NCBI RefSeq assembly: GCF_029882185.1
Contig: NZ_JAOULD010000003.1
Span: 24,697-88,696, forward strand
Length of the DNA stretch: 64,000 bases
Direction of reading: 5' to 3'
Origin: Candidatus Nitrosopumilus sp.
Lineage (GTDB): Archaea > Thermoproteota > Nitrososphaeria > Nitrososphaerales > Nitrosopumilaceae
Both the position numbers and the translations under genes were made by a program. Below are positions 44,448 through 53,168 of this stretch, one piece after another; positions within the stretch are counted from its first letter, which is position 1; every line of letters starts with the position of its first letter. The notes under the pieces were generated by a model, which saw nothing but the letters and a program-made list of their open reading frames with translations, searched no databases and had not been told where the DNA came from.

Positions 44448-45194
44448 TTGACTTTTGGAGCAAAAACAAGTGGTTCAGACGATCTAAAGGCTATCATTTC
44501 TGCAATATCTACACTAGTTGAAGAAGCAACTTTTGTTGCAACCGCAGAAGGAATTACTTTCAGAGGAATGGATCCATCACATGTTGCTTTAATTGATATT
44601 TCTTGGCCTAATTCTGCATTTGAAAAATATGAATGTGATAGTGATATTAAATTCGGAGTAAGGATTGATGAATTTTCAAAACTTATCAAAAGAGCTGATA
44701 AAAAAGACAGCATAGAAATTAGTATATCTGAACAAAATATGTTACTTGTAACAGTTGGAAAAAATAAAAAATACAAAATGCGTCTAATTGAAAGTTCTGC
44801 AACTGATACTCCATTACCAAAAATTCCATATGACTCTAAAATCATTTTGACTTCTTCAAAATTTGATAAAATACTCGGTGATGTACAAGTTGTATCTGAT
44901 TATCTAACTATCCATACGTCTGATTCAAAAGGAGATTTTTCAGGAAAAGGAGACTCTGGAGAAGTTGTAATAGATTTAGATAAAGATGATAAAGAAATTG
45001 AAGAAATTTCATCTAAAGAAGACAGTGTTGGTACCTATAGCTTAGAATATCTAAATCCGGTAGTAAAAGCAGTAGGTTCCAATGCAGGCTCAATCACATG
45101 TGAATTTTCAAGCGCAAAACCGCTTAGAATCGAATTCAAGGTAGCAAATATTGGCAGAATTCACTTTTACTTGGCCCCACGCGTCGAAAGTTAA
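44448..45194 (+). CDS. pcn: DNA polymerase sliding clamp PCNA
   Basis: This is a homotrimeric ring clamp subunit of 248 residues that tethers PolD (see DP2 at 1973-5350), FEN1 and ligase to DNA. Recognised from the repeated PCNA fold: EATFVATAEGITFRGMDPSH, then the center-loop region and LEYLNPVVKAVGSNAGSI, and the C-terminal IEFKVANIGRIHFYLAPRVE. The start is TTG at 44448; the first residues (TFGAKTSGSDDLKAII) fit the family. It follows tfs by 34 bp. Confidence 0.96.
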   Translation: MTFGAKTSGSDDLKAIISAISTLVEEATFVATAEGITFRGMDPSHVALIDISWPNSAFEKYECDSDIKFGVRIDEFSKLIKRADKKDSIEISISEQNMLLVTVGKNKKYKMRLIESSATDTPLPKIPYDSKIILTSSKFDKILGDVQVVSDYLTIHTSDSKGDFSGKGDSGEVVIDLDKDDKEIEEISSKEDSVGTYSLEYLNPVVKAVGSNAGSITCEFSSAKPLRIEFKVANIGRIHFYLAPRVES

Positions 45195-45229
45195 AGCATT
45201 TAAAGATTAACTAGTTCAGGTATTTTGAA

Positions 45230-46633
45230 TTGAGACTCGTAATAAAATATGGTGGAACATCAATTTCTGCTGCAAAAGACATCCAAGCAGTAGCTAAACA
45301 CCTTAATGAATTATCAAAGAAAAATCATATTGTTGTTGTATGTTCTGCAACTACTGGAACCACTGATGATTTAATAGAAATTTCAGAATCAATAAAAAAA
45401 GAAAATAAATCAAAAGCAGAACAACTTGCATCAAAAATTACCAATAGACACAAACAATTGGCTAAACAGACAATCAAAAAACCTGACATAAGGAAAAAGT
45501 TACTTGCAAAATTTGATCAAGATTTTACTGAACTCCTTGCACTAATTGACGGTATGGTGTTGCTAGGTGAAGTTACACCAAGAACAATGGATTATCTATT
45601 TTCATTTGGAGAAAGACTTTCGATAAAATTAGTTTCATCTGCAATTGATGATGCTGGAAAAAAATCAATTCCTCTTACTGGCAAGGAAGTAGGCATCGTC
45701 ACTGATTCTAATTTTGGTGAATCAAAACCGCTTATTGATACAACTAGGTTAAGAGTATCAAAAACTATAGATGCTTTATTCTCAAAGAAAACAATCCCAG
45801 TGGTAGGAGGATTTGTAGGTGCTGATCAACATGGACATATAACCACTTTCGGTAGAGGTGGTTCTGATTATTCTGCAACAATCATAGGCTCTTGTATCAA
45901 AGCAGATGAAATCTGGTTAATGAGTGAAATAGATGGATTGATGACTGCAGATCCTAAAATTGTAAATAATGCAAAATTACTCAAAGAAGTTTCTTACATA
46001 GAAGCAATTGAAATGGCTTTGTTTGGTGCAAAGCAAATACATCCACGAACATTTGAACCTCTAATCACAAAAAAAATCCCAATGAAAATTAGAAGTTCTT
46101 TCAATACTAAAAATGAAGGAACACTAGTTTCAGCAACAACCTCACAAGCAGTGAGAAATACTGTAAAATGTGTAAGTAATGTAAAAAATAATGGATTAAT
46201 TGATGTCCAAGGAGGCAGTATGGTTGGAACTCCAGGTACTGCAGCAAAAATATTTGCAACATTGGCAAAAGCTGGAATCAATGTAATGATGATTTCTCAA
46301 AATCCCTCTGAATCAAGCATAACAATTGTAGTGAAAAACACTGACCTTGACAAAGCTGTGAGTGCACTAGAACTGGAATTATTGGGCAAAATAATCAAAA
46401 AATTAGATGTCACTACAGATGTTGCCATCATTGCATTGATTGGCTCAGGAATGAGAGGAACAGTTGGAGTTGCCTCAAAAGTATTTGGAGCAATTGAGAA
46501 AAATAAAGTAAATGTATCTATGATCACACAAGGTTCATCTGAACTTAATCTAGCATTTGTTGTAAAAAATTCTGATACAAATGCTGCTGTTCGTGCTTTG
46601 CATAATGAATTTGCACTAGATAAAATCAACTAA
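45230..46633 (+). CDS. lysC: Aspartate kinase
   Basis: This is the first enzyme of the aspartate family (lysine, threonine, methionine), phosphorylating aspartate. The kinase domain starts LVIKYGGTSIS (K6-YGGTS), with GFVGADQHGHITTFGRGGSD and SEIDGLMTADPKIV. Two ACT domains follow (about 310-465), typical of feedback by lysine or threonine. The protein has 467 residues and a TTG start. The C-terminal two-ACT arrangement is complete, and no homoserine dehydrogenase fusion is seen. Confidence 0.95.
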   Translation: MRLVIKYGGTSISAAKDIQAVAKHLNELSKKNHIVVVCSATTGTTDDLIEISESIKKENKSKAEQLASKITNRHKQLAKQTIKKPDIRKKLLAKFDQDFTELLALIDGMVLLGEVTPRTMDYLFSFGERLSIKLVSSAIDDAGKKSIPLTGKEVGIVTDSNFGESKPLIDTTRLRVSKTIDALFSKKTIPVVGGFVGADQHGHITTFGRGGSDYSATIIGSCIKADEIWLMSEIDGLMTADPKIVNNAKLLKEVSYIEAIEMALFGAKQIHPRTFEPLITKKIPMKIRSSFNTKNEGTLVSATTSQAVRNTVKCVSNVKNNGLIDVQGGSMVGTPGTAAKIFATLAKAGINVMMISQNPSESSITIVVKNTDLDKAVSALELELLGKIIKKLDVTTDVAIIALIGSGMRGTVGVASKVFGAIEKNKVNVSMITQGSSELNLAFVVKNSDTNAAVRALHNEFALDKIN

Positions 46634-46670
46634 GACAAATCATTTAAGGGAACAATCTTCAGATAGTTTA

Positions 46671-48131
46671 TTGAAAAAATTTCCAGCTCTGGTATCCATT
46701 GCAATTTTTGTAGTTAGTATAATTTTTGTTTCCTCAACGTCTGATCAATTTGTTGATGCAGGTTCTAGGAAAAAAATTCATTTTACTCAAACCATAACAT
46801 CCTCTCAAGATCCAGGTCAAGGACACAATAATCATCAATTGGCATTAGTTTTGTCTCCAAATGAGGGAACAATATATGATGGTTCTATGACATTTACTTC
46901 AAGCGAACCTGTACAGATTGTAATTTTACATGAAATTAATTCTCAAGAATCAAAAGGTCAGCCTATATGGACTGTAGATGGAAAAACGATTTATGGTTTA
47001 TCTTTAGTAGATTTACAAAAAAATTCAGGCTCATTTGAGTTTACAGGCGCTGCACTTGCATTACATTCCCCAAGTTCAAAAGAATTCACCGCAACTGTTA
47101 GTATAGACGGATGGATTAGAGGACAACCAACTGAAGTAATTATGCAAAAATTAGAATTACAAAAAGAACCATCACAATTACTTTCAAGAACTAATGTTCC
47201 AGCCACAATCCCGATGCACAAAGGAATCTATGAAGGAGATCAAGTTCTTTATATCATAACTGATGGAAGTGATGAAGATTATGCTAAAACAATTACAGAA
47301 AAACAACAATGGAATGTAGAACATGCTCCTGTAATTGCTAATGTTCCAGAAAACACTTTTCAAAAATTATTTGTTTTTAAAAATGGTGTAAAAGGTGATG
47401 GAATCTATGGTTTTCAAAATGATGTATTTTCCAGTACACCTGCTCAAGAATCAAAATATAGTGCTTTGAGTTCTATTATAGAAGTTACATGGAAGATTGG
47501 CCAAAAAGAAACTGAATTTAAATCTGCAGCAGATGTTATTGCAGCAGAAGAAGGTGGTAGAGTTGAGTTTAATGAAACGGGTATTGTGCTAAATACACCT
47601 CAAATTGTTTGGCCTGATGGACAAATGACAATTCGTTCAGATAAAGAAATATCTAATGAAATGTCTTACAGCGGCGGTCAAATTACAGAAATTAATGAAG
47701 AAGAAATGTCTGTAACTTTTGTGGCTCATAGAGGTTGGGGACCAGATGGTAGAACAATTTACTATATTGTTACTGATGCTACACCATCAGGACCAGCTGA
47801 ATCAATGGGTGTAGTTTCATCACCAAAATCTGCAAGTCTTATAGCTCATTCAGGCGCAGTTGATCTTTTCCAATTCAAAAATGGAATCATCGGTTCTGGC
47901 CCATTAGGCTTTCAAGCAGGAATTGCTGGTGCTTCACTTGATGATGAGAATTATAGTCCAATGTGGAGAATTTACCTTGTTGAATGGAATGATCCAAAAT
48001 ATGCAAAAATCTTAGAAACAAAGTCAGATATTGACTCATTTCGTGCAGATGGTTTGTTATCAGTAACTATTGCAAGACCAACTAATAGTGATCATATAGT
48101 TAATTGCCCATTTATTGATCCGTTTCAATAG
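46671..48131 (+). CDS. Secreted protein with internal duplication
   Basis: This 486-residue exported protein has a signal peptide (about 1-25). Two related beta-rich regions share an order of motifs: GIYEGDQVLYIITDGSDEDY, a later LFVFKNGVKGDGIYGFQNDV and a closing IIEVTWKIG in the first; GRTIYYIVTDATPSGPAESM, LFQFKNGIIGSGPLGFQAGI and IYLVEWND in the second. I know no named family with confidence. The TTG start (46671) follows lysC by 37 bp. It may be a surface binding protein; two cysteines are absent until the last ten residues. Confidence 0.75.
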   Translation: MKKFPALVSIAIFVVSIIFVSSTSDQFVDAGSRKKIHFTQTITSSQDPGQGHNNHQLALVLSPNEGTIYDGSMTFTSSEPVQIVILHEINSQESKGQPIWTVDGKTIYGLSLVDLQKNSGSFEFTGAALALHSPSSKEFTATVSIDGWIRGQPTEVIMQKLELQKEPSQLLSRTNVPATIPMHKGIYEGDQVLYIITDGSDEDYAKTITEKQQWNVEHAPVIANVPENTFQKLFVFKNGVKGDGIYGFQNDVFSSTPAQESKYSALSSIIEVTWKIGQKETEFKSAADVIAAEEGGRVEFNETGIVLNTPQIVWPDGQMTIRSDKEISNEMSYSGGQITEINEEEMSVTFVAHRGWGPDGRTIYYIVTDATPSGPAESMGVVSSPKSASLIAHSGAVDLFQFKNGIIGSGPLGFQAGIAGASLDDENYSPMWRIYLVEWNDPKYAKILETKSDIDSFRADGLLSVTIARPTNSDHIVNCPFIDPFQ

Positions 48132-48178
48132 AGTACCGCTAAACGGATAAATTACTTGAGAAAAAATTTCTTTTAAAA

Positions 48179-48985
48179 TTGACTGGTAAACTCTACATTG
48201 TTGGTGTCGGACCAGGACATCATGATCATATGACATTTAGAGCAAAACAAGTGATCGGTGAAAGTGACACAATTGTAGGATATGAAACTTATGTAAATTT
48301 AGTCCAAGATCTAATTAAAGGAAAAACTGTTCATCGTTATGCTATGACACAAGAAGTTGAAAGAGCTCATCAGTGTATTGATCTTGCCAAATCTGGAAAA
48401 ATAGTTTCACTTGTTTCAAGTGGTGATCCTGGAATTTATGGAATGGCTGGTTTAATCTATGAAACCCTTGCTGAATCTGGATGGAGTCCTAAAGATGATC
48501 TTCAAGTTGAAATTGTCCCAGGTGTATCTGCACTTAATTCATGTGCATCAATTATTGGTTCTCCACTAATGAGTGATTTTGCAGTTGTTAGTATGAGTGA
48601 TTTGTTAGTTCCATGGGAAGTAATCTCAAAAAGGGTAGAGGCAGCAGCACAAGGTGATTTTGTTATGGTCATTTACAATCCTGCAAGTAAGAAAAGAACA
48701 CATCAATTACAAGATACACGAAAAGTTCTTCTAAAATATAGAAAACCCACTACTCCTGTTGCAATAATTAACGGCGCATTTAGAGAATCTCAAACTATTA
48801 TAATGACTGATTTAGAGAATCTACCTAATCATTCAGATGAATTAGGCATGACTTGTACCGTAATAATTGGAAATTCATCAACATACACTTACAAAGATTT
48901 GATGATTAATCCAAGAGGTTACAAATCAAAATATAATTTAGAAGAACAAACCAATCCAATCTCAAAGTCTAAAAGCTTTTCTTGA
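48179..48985 (+). CDS. cbiH: Precorrin-3B C17-methyltransferase
   Basis: This is a SAM-dependent tetrapyrrole methylase of the cobalamin corrin-ring pathway (CbiH/CobJ, ring contraction at C17), 268 residues long. Seen are IVGVGPGHHDHMTF, SSGDPGIYGMAGLIYE and VEIVPGVSALNSCASIIGSP. YNPASKKRTHQL is typical of CbiH. The start is TTG. With BluB (59189-59899) it supports full cobalamin synthesis in this organism. Its 3' end overlaps convergent tyrS by 17 bp. Confidence 0.92.
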   Translation: MTGKLYIVGVGPGHHDHMTFRAKQVIGESDTIVGYETYVNLVQDLIKGKTVHRYAMTQEVERAHQCIDLAKSGKIVSLVSSGDPGIYGMAGLIYETLAESGWSPKDDLQVEIVPGVSALNSCASIIGSPLMSDFAVVSMSDLLVPWEVISKRVEAAAQGDFVMVIYNPASKKRTHQLQDTRKVLLKYRKPTTPVAIINGAFRESQTIIMTDLENLPNHSDELGMTCTVIIGNSSTYTYKDLMINPRGYKSKYNLEEQTNPISKSKSFS

Positions 48986-50015
48986 TTGCTTCGCTTAATT
49001 CATCATTTAGGTTTAATTTTTCTCTGATAGGGGAAATGACCTTTACTAAATAATTTCCAACAGTTTGTTTCAAATCTTCTGGATGTAATTTTTTTTCTAC
49101 AAAATCTTTTTCGAGTTGTTTGTAATTTGTATATGATACATTACCGCCAAATTTTTCTGGCCTTTCAACTTTAATTTCATCAAATTCATGAAAAATTACT
49201 GTTTTTGAAATTTCTAATAGTGGGTTATTTTCTATATTTGCCTCTTCACACCACGCCTTACTGATTTTTTTCGTTATTTCATCATCAGTATTATGTACAA
49301 AAATGCCTGAATTTGGATCTGATTTACTCATTTTGCCCAATATTTTATCGTCATTTGAATCTGCAGGCTTTGAAAGTCCTGGAAGTAATTTATGATGAAC
49401 AGCAACTGGAACCTTCCATTTCATTTTTGGAAAAATTTCTCTTACAAGCATGTGGATTTTCCTTTGATCCATTCCAGCATGTGCAATATCTACATCTAAA
49501 GAATGAATATCCACTGCTTGCATTGCAGGATAAAGTAACTTTGCAACATCAATTTTTTTATCATCTTCTGATCTTCCCATTATTGTTAAAGTTCTCATTG
49601 TTCTTGCAATTGACATATGTTTAGTAAATTTAACAAGATCAGACCAGTATTCTGTTTTGTCTTCATATAATTTTGAACCTAATACAATTTCAGCATCAGG
49701 ACAAACTAATTTGAATGCATCTTGATAATATTTTGAGACTTTTGCAATTGTTTCCCAATCTCCACCCAGTTTGTCATTTATCAGAGTATGCCAATCAGCA
49801 AGAAAGATTTTACATTTTACACCAGCCTTGACAAAATCATTGACTTTGAATCCAGTACTTATTAGACTGCCAAGATGTAAAAAACCAGAAATTTCTAAAC
49901 CAATATAGTGATTTGGAGATGAATTTGTTTTGAATAATTCAATTAATTCTTCCTGTGTTACTATTTCTTCTGTTGGTGGTCTTTGAATCAAATTTACTTT
50001 TTCTATAATGTCCAA
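48969..50015 (-). CDS. tyrS: Tyrosyl-tRNA synthetase, archaeal type
   Basis: This is a class I aminoacyl-tRNA synthetase of 348 residues that charges tRNA-Tyr. HIGH-like motif GFLHLGSLISTGF (about residues 43-55) and KMSKSDPNSGIFV give the two class I signatures; Rossmann elements FLADWHTLIND and QAVDIHSLDVDIAHAGMDQR fit TyrRS. No anticodon-binding C-terminal S4 domain is present, as in archaeal/eukaryotic-type enzymes. The start is TTG at 50015. Other members of this subfamily charge Trp, but the DxxxxQ set favours Tyr. Confidence 0.92.
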   Translation of the reverse strand: MDIIEKVNLIQRPPTEEIVTQEELIELFKTNSSPNHYIGLEISGFLHLGSLISTGFKVNDFVKAGVKCKIFLADWHTLINDKLGGDWETIAKVSKYYQDAFKLVCPDAEIVLGSKLYEDKTEYWSDLVKFTKHMSIARTMRTLTIMGRSEDDKKIDVAKLLYPAMQAVDIHSLDVDIAHAGMDQRKIHMLVREIFPKMKWKVPVAVHHKLLPGLSKPADSNDDKILGKMSKSDPNSGIFVHNTDDEITKKISKAWCEEANIENNPLLEISKTVIFHEFDEIKVERPEKFGGNVSYTNYKQLEKDFVEKKLHPEDLKQTVGNYLVKVISPIREKLNLNDELSEAIKKSF

Positions 50016-50109
50016 ATCAAAACAACTTTTGAGAATAAACGTATAAAGTTATTCAAAAATTTAATTTGAACTTGGAAGCTTTGAATATAGGATAATCCCT
50101 TTATTATTT

Positions 50110-50319
50110 ATGACTCTAGAAGAAGGATTAGAATTAATTGAAAATTACAAAAAGGCCCTAAAGAAATTTTTGGAAACATTACCTGAACAATCAGTTCAAT
50201 TAGGCTCAGAAATGATCCAAACATTATCAATGAATTCTAAAAATGAAATTGCAAACTTAGAAGCAATTGAAAAAGCACTCAAGCAACAACCAAAATATCA
50301 ATCTGGATTGTCTGAATAA
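50110..50319 (+). CDS. Small helical protein
   Basis: This 69-residue acidic, helix-rich protein begins MTLEEGLELIENYKKALKKF and has no recognisable domain. It reads as a two- or three-helix bundle. It starts at ATG with a TATA-like TTTATTATTTA (about 50099-50109) too close for leaderless use, so transcription may start upstream. It is convergent with a C2H2-type zinc protein, 3 bp apart. Function unknown. Confidence 0.55.
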   Translation: MTLEEGLELIENYKKALKKFLETLPEQSVQLGSEMIQTLSMNSKNEIANLEAIEKALKQQPKYQSGLSE

Positions 50320-50322
50320 TTT

Positions 50323-50511
50323 TTACTTGCAATTTTTTTTGTGCTTTCGCAAATCTTCTGAATAATCAAATTCAGTTCCACATACTCTACATTTCTCCTT
50401 TTTCTTGTTATGGGCTTTTTCTTGGTGTTTTTTTAATCTCTCAGAATCAGGAAGAACCGTTCCACACTTTTTACATTTTAATTCATTTTTGTTTGAACCA
50501 AATAATCCCAT
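50323..50511 (-). CDS. Two-finger C2H2-type zinc protein
   Basis: This 62-residue protein has two tandem zinc fingers: CKKCGTVLPDSERLKKHQEK (second His in KAH) and CRVCGTEFDYSEDLRKHKKN, the latter ending in Cys (KNC), a C2HC form. Sequence-specific DNA or RNA binding is typical of this fold, but archaeal targets are unknown. It starts at ATG and is a stand-alone small gene. Confidence 0.75.
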   Translation of the reverse strand: MGLFGSNKNELKCKKCGTVLPDSERLKKHQEKAHNKKKEKCRVCGTEFDYSEDLRKHKKNCK

Positions 50512-50578
50512 GATAAAGACATCTAAACATACTAGAAATAGTTTTTTTGTAAGATTTATCTAAAAATTTACTATTGAT

Positions 50579-51151
50579 TCAAATTTCTGCTTCATTTAGA
50601 GTTTTTCTAGGTTTTGTGCTTAGATAGAATGCATGAGTACTAATTATGAATGCTGCAAGAAACATTTTGATAGCAAAAATTGTATTCCATGGACGTTCAG
50701 GATCTGGATATGCAATTGATAATCTGTCAATATCAGGAAGTACTCCATCAACAATTCCTCCAGAGATTTGAGCAGTTAATACTGTAGAATTGTACAATAC
50801 CTCAAACAAAGTGATTATTGCAAAACCTAGTAACATCAATTGTAATAATGCCATTTTTACACCTACAATTTTATTTCCTGCGGTTCTTTTCCATCCAATT
50901 CTTGAAACACAATACCATCCAATGATTGTAGAGAAAAATATCCAAGTTGTCACTCTTGCAAAATTTTCAAACGGAATAGTTGTATTGTGAATTGCTTCAC
51001 CCATAACATAAGTTCCATTTTCAATCCATTCTATCATGGTAACATATACTCCAAAAATCAGCGATGACGCCATTATGAATCCACAAATATAGAAAATATA
51101 CAAATAAACTTTGTAGCCTGTATCTGATTTTTCAAGATGTCGTGGTTTCAT
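50579..51151 (-). CDS. Four-helix membrane protein of unknown function
   Basis: This 190-residue protein has four likely membrane helices (about 14-41, 62-83, 98-119 and 157-176) and a hydrophilic loop (DGVLPDIDRLSIAYPDPERP) between the last two. The motif is unknown to me. A TTG at 51166 would add five residues, but the TATA-like element at about 51173-51183 predicts transcription start near 51154, so the ATG at 51151 gives the leaderless start and is preferred. It is divergent from the DegT-type gene, about 80 bp between starts. Confidence 0.7.
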   Translation of the reverse strand: MKPRHLEKSDTGYKVYLYIFYICGFIMASSLIFGVYVTMIEWIENGTYVMGEAIHNTTIPFENFARVTTWIFFSTIIGWYCVSRIGWKRTAGNKIVGVKMALLQLMLLGFAIITLFEVLYNSTVLTAQISGGIVDGVLPDIDRLSIAYPDPERPWNTIFAIKMFLAAFIISTHAFYLSTKPRKTLNEAEI

Positions 51152-51230
51152 TATGCGGTTTGCCAAATTTTGAAATATAAAAATTCATGTTTCATTATTG
51201 AGATTTATAGACTAGTTATTAACAGAAATA

Positions 51231-52316
51231 ATGTTGAAAATTCCAATTAATGTTCCTCTAATAGGCAAAGAAGAAATATCTGCAGTTACATCTATTCTAA
51301 AAAATGGTGCTTTAACATCAGCTTCAAATCAAGGTGGAAAAAATGTTCAAAATTTTGAAAAATCTGTAGCATCTTTTGTAAAATCAAAATATGTAATTGC
51401 AGTAAATTCTGGGACTTCTGCTTTACAGGCTGCACTTTATGCATTGGATATAAAAAATGGAGATGAAGTTTTAGTTCCTTCGTTTACATTTGTAGCAACT
51501 GCAAATGCAGTTATTTCAACAGGGGCAAAACCTATTTTTGTTGATATTTTGAAAGAAAACTATACTATTGATCCATATGAACTAGAAAAAAAAATTACAA
51601 AAAAAACCCGTGCAATCATTCCTGTTCATCTTTACGGAAATATGGCTGATGTAGATAGATTAAATGAAATTTCTAAAAAATATAATATTCCAATCATTGA
51701 AGATTCTGCTCAATCTTTAGGTAGTATGTATAAAGGAAAACATTCTGGTACTTTTTTTGAAATGGGATGTTACAGCATGTATCCTGCAAAGGTAATGACA
51801 GCAGGTGAAGGTGGGTTTGTTGTAACTGATAATAAAAAACTCAAAGATAGATTATTGATGATTAGAAATCACGGAATGATTCATGGGTATGATACTAAGA
51901 TATTTGGATTAAATTTAAGATTACCCGAAATTAATGCTGCAATTGCAACTGTACAAATGAAAAAACTTCCTAACTTTTTAAAAATCAGAAAACAAAATGC
52001 CGAATTATTAACAAGATTACTTTCTGATCTTAAAATTACATTACCTCGTCAACGAAAAAATGAAAATGTAAATTGGTATCTTTACACAATTGCCCTTGAG
52101 AAACGCGATAAACTTTTGAAAAAACTAAATGAAAAAGGAATAGGTGCTGCATCGTATTATCCTACACCTGTTCACAAGACACCATTTTACAAACTTGATA
52201 CAAAACTTCCTGTTACTGATTGGGCATCATCACATGTCCTTTCATTACCAATTCATCCAAAAGTTACTCAAAAAAACATTGAATTTATTGCTAAAACTAT
52301 TCGTGATATTTTGTGA
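51231..52316 (+). CDS. DegT/DnrJ/EryC1/StrS-family aminotransferase
   Basis: This is a sugar-type PLP aminotransferase of 361 residues that aminates nucleotide-linked keto sugars. The N-terminal INVPLIGKEEISAVTSILKN, the SGTSALQAALYAL phosphate cup, EDSAQSLGSMYKGKHSGTF and the PLP lysine in YPAKVMTAGEGGF are seen. It could make amino sugars for surface glycans or S-layer glycoprotein. Its stop overlaps the GTG start of an MtrA-like gene, which is an unexpected partner. Confidence 0.93.
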   Translation: MLKIPINVPLIGKEEISAVTSILKNGALTSASNQGGKNVQNFEKSVASFVKSKYVIAVNSGTSALQAALYALDIKNGDEVLVPSFTFVATANAVISTGAKPIFVDILKENYTIDPYELEKKITKKTRAIIPVHLYGNMADVDRLNEISKKYNIPIIEDSAQSLGSMYKGKHSGTFFEMGCYSMYPAKVMTAGEGGFVVTDNKKLKDRLLMIRNHGMIHGYDTKIFGLNLRLPEINAAIATVQMKKLPNFLKIRKQNAELLTRLLSDLKITLPRQRKNENVNWYLYTIALEKRDKLLKKLNEKGIGAASYYPTPVHKTPFYKLDTKLPVTDWASSHVLSLPIHPKVTQKNIEFIAKTIRDIL

Positions 52317-52717
52317 ATGCTATAGGTGAAGCAATTGGAGAACTTTGTAAGGTAATTTTACCAATCCATGAGGACTATTATCTTGGAAATCCAAATTCCG
52401 CAATAGCAGTTTGTACACTTTCAAGCATGAATTTGCTCAAAAGCTTTGCAAATCCTGAAATTCTAAATAAAATATCAATAGTGGGACGACTACTTTCCGA
52501 AAATAAAGGAATTGATTCTATAATCAAACATGTAAACAAAAATTCTCAAATAGACACAATCGTTGTTTGTGGAAAAGAAGTTTGGGGGCATAGATCTGGT
52601 CATTCTTTATTTGAATTACACAAAAATGGAATTGATCAAAAAAATCGAATAATTAATTCCATCAGTCCTGATCCGTATCTAACAGTGTCAAAATCAGAAA
52701 TTTTCAACAAAATGTAA
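52313..52717 (+). CDS. Stand-alone MtrA-like cobalamin-binding domain (DUF4346-like)
   Basis: This 134-residue protein resembles the soluble domain of MtrA, the corrinoid subunit of the methanogen N5-methyl-H4MPT:CoM methyltransferase. It has NPNSAIAVCTLSSMNLL, GRLLSENKGIDSIIKHVNKN and VVCGKEVWGHRSGHS, with H93 at the cobalt-ligand position of MtrA. There is no membrane anchor and no other mtr gene. The GTG start overlaps the previous stop (GTGA), so it is coupled to the DegT-type enzyme. The organism appears able to make cobalamin (CbiH, BluB). Role unknown. Confidence 0.75.
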   Translation: MNAIGEAIGELCKVILPIHEDYYLGNPNSAIAVCTLSSMNLLKSFANPEILNKISIVGRLLSENKGIDSIIKHVNKNSQIDTIVVCGKEVWGHRSGHSLFELHKNGIDQKNRIINSISPDPYLTVSKSEIFNKM

Positions 52718-52778
52718 ATCTTGTAAATTTGATTAATGAGACTAGATTTGAATCAATCTTAAAAAAATCCAGAATTTT

Positions 52779-53129
52779 TTAATATCCATTTCGCTGTCTT
52801 TTACGATTAATCTCATTTTTCTTTTTGTACTCTTCTAAAATATCATCAGGAGTTAATTTCAACTCTAATGATGCTTGTACAACAAAATGCCAAATATCAA
52901 TTAACTCTTCTCTTGCTTCTACTTCATCAAATTCAATTGGAGTTTTCCACCATTTCCAGTTTGTTGTACGTTGCAATTCAATTGCTTCATGCATAATGGC
53001 TGTACATAAAGCAGAAATTCTTCCTTCAGAATCTTTTGGATATCTATCTAACTTCATCATTTCTGAAAGACCTTTTTGAAGTTTGAAAATTGTCTCTAGT
53101 CGATCTTTTTCTGATGTTGTATGGGACAA
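52779..53129 (-). CDS. Dimeric dUTPase/MazG-fold nucleotide pyrophosphohydrolase
   Basis: This 116-residue all-alpha NTP pyrophosphatase has acidic metal motifs EAIELQRTTNWKWWK and REELIDIWHFVVQASLELKL, matching ExxE and ExxD of dimeric dUTPase-like enzymes. The Trp/Lys-rich nucleobase pocket (WKWWK) resembles trypanosomal/phage dUTPases. It would clear dUTP or another non-canonical nucleotide. The start is TTG at 53129. It is preceded upstream by the PfkB kinase gene on the same strand. Confidence 0.78.
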   Translation of the reverse strand: MSHTTSEKDRLETIFKLQKGLSEMMKLDRYPKDSEGRISALCTAIMHEAIELQRTTNWKWWKTPIEFDEVEAREELIDIWHFVVQASLELKLTPDDILEEYKKKNEINRKRQRNGY

Positions 53130-53168
53130 TGGTAAATTGATTTGATAAATTATTGAACTTAAGTCTTT

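Noticed and set aside
50579..51151. Possible AmoC or other ammonia monooxygenase subunit
   Set aside because: It is a multi-helix protein of about the right size, but it lacks recognisable AmoC sequence and no amoA or amoB is nearby.
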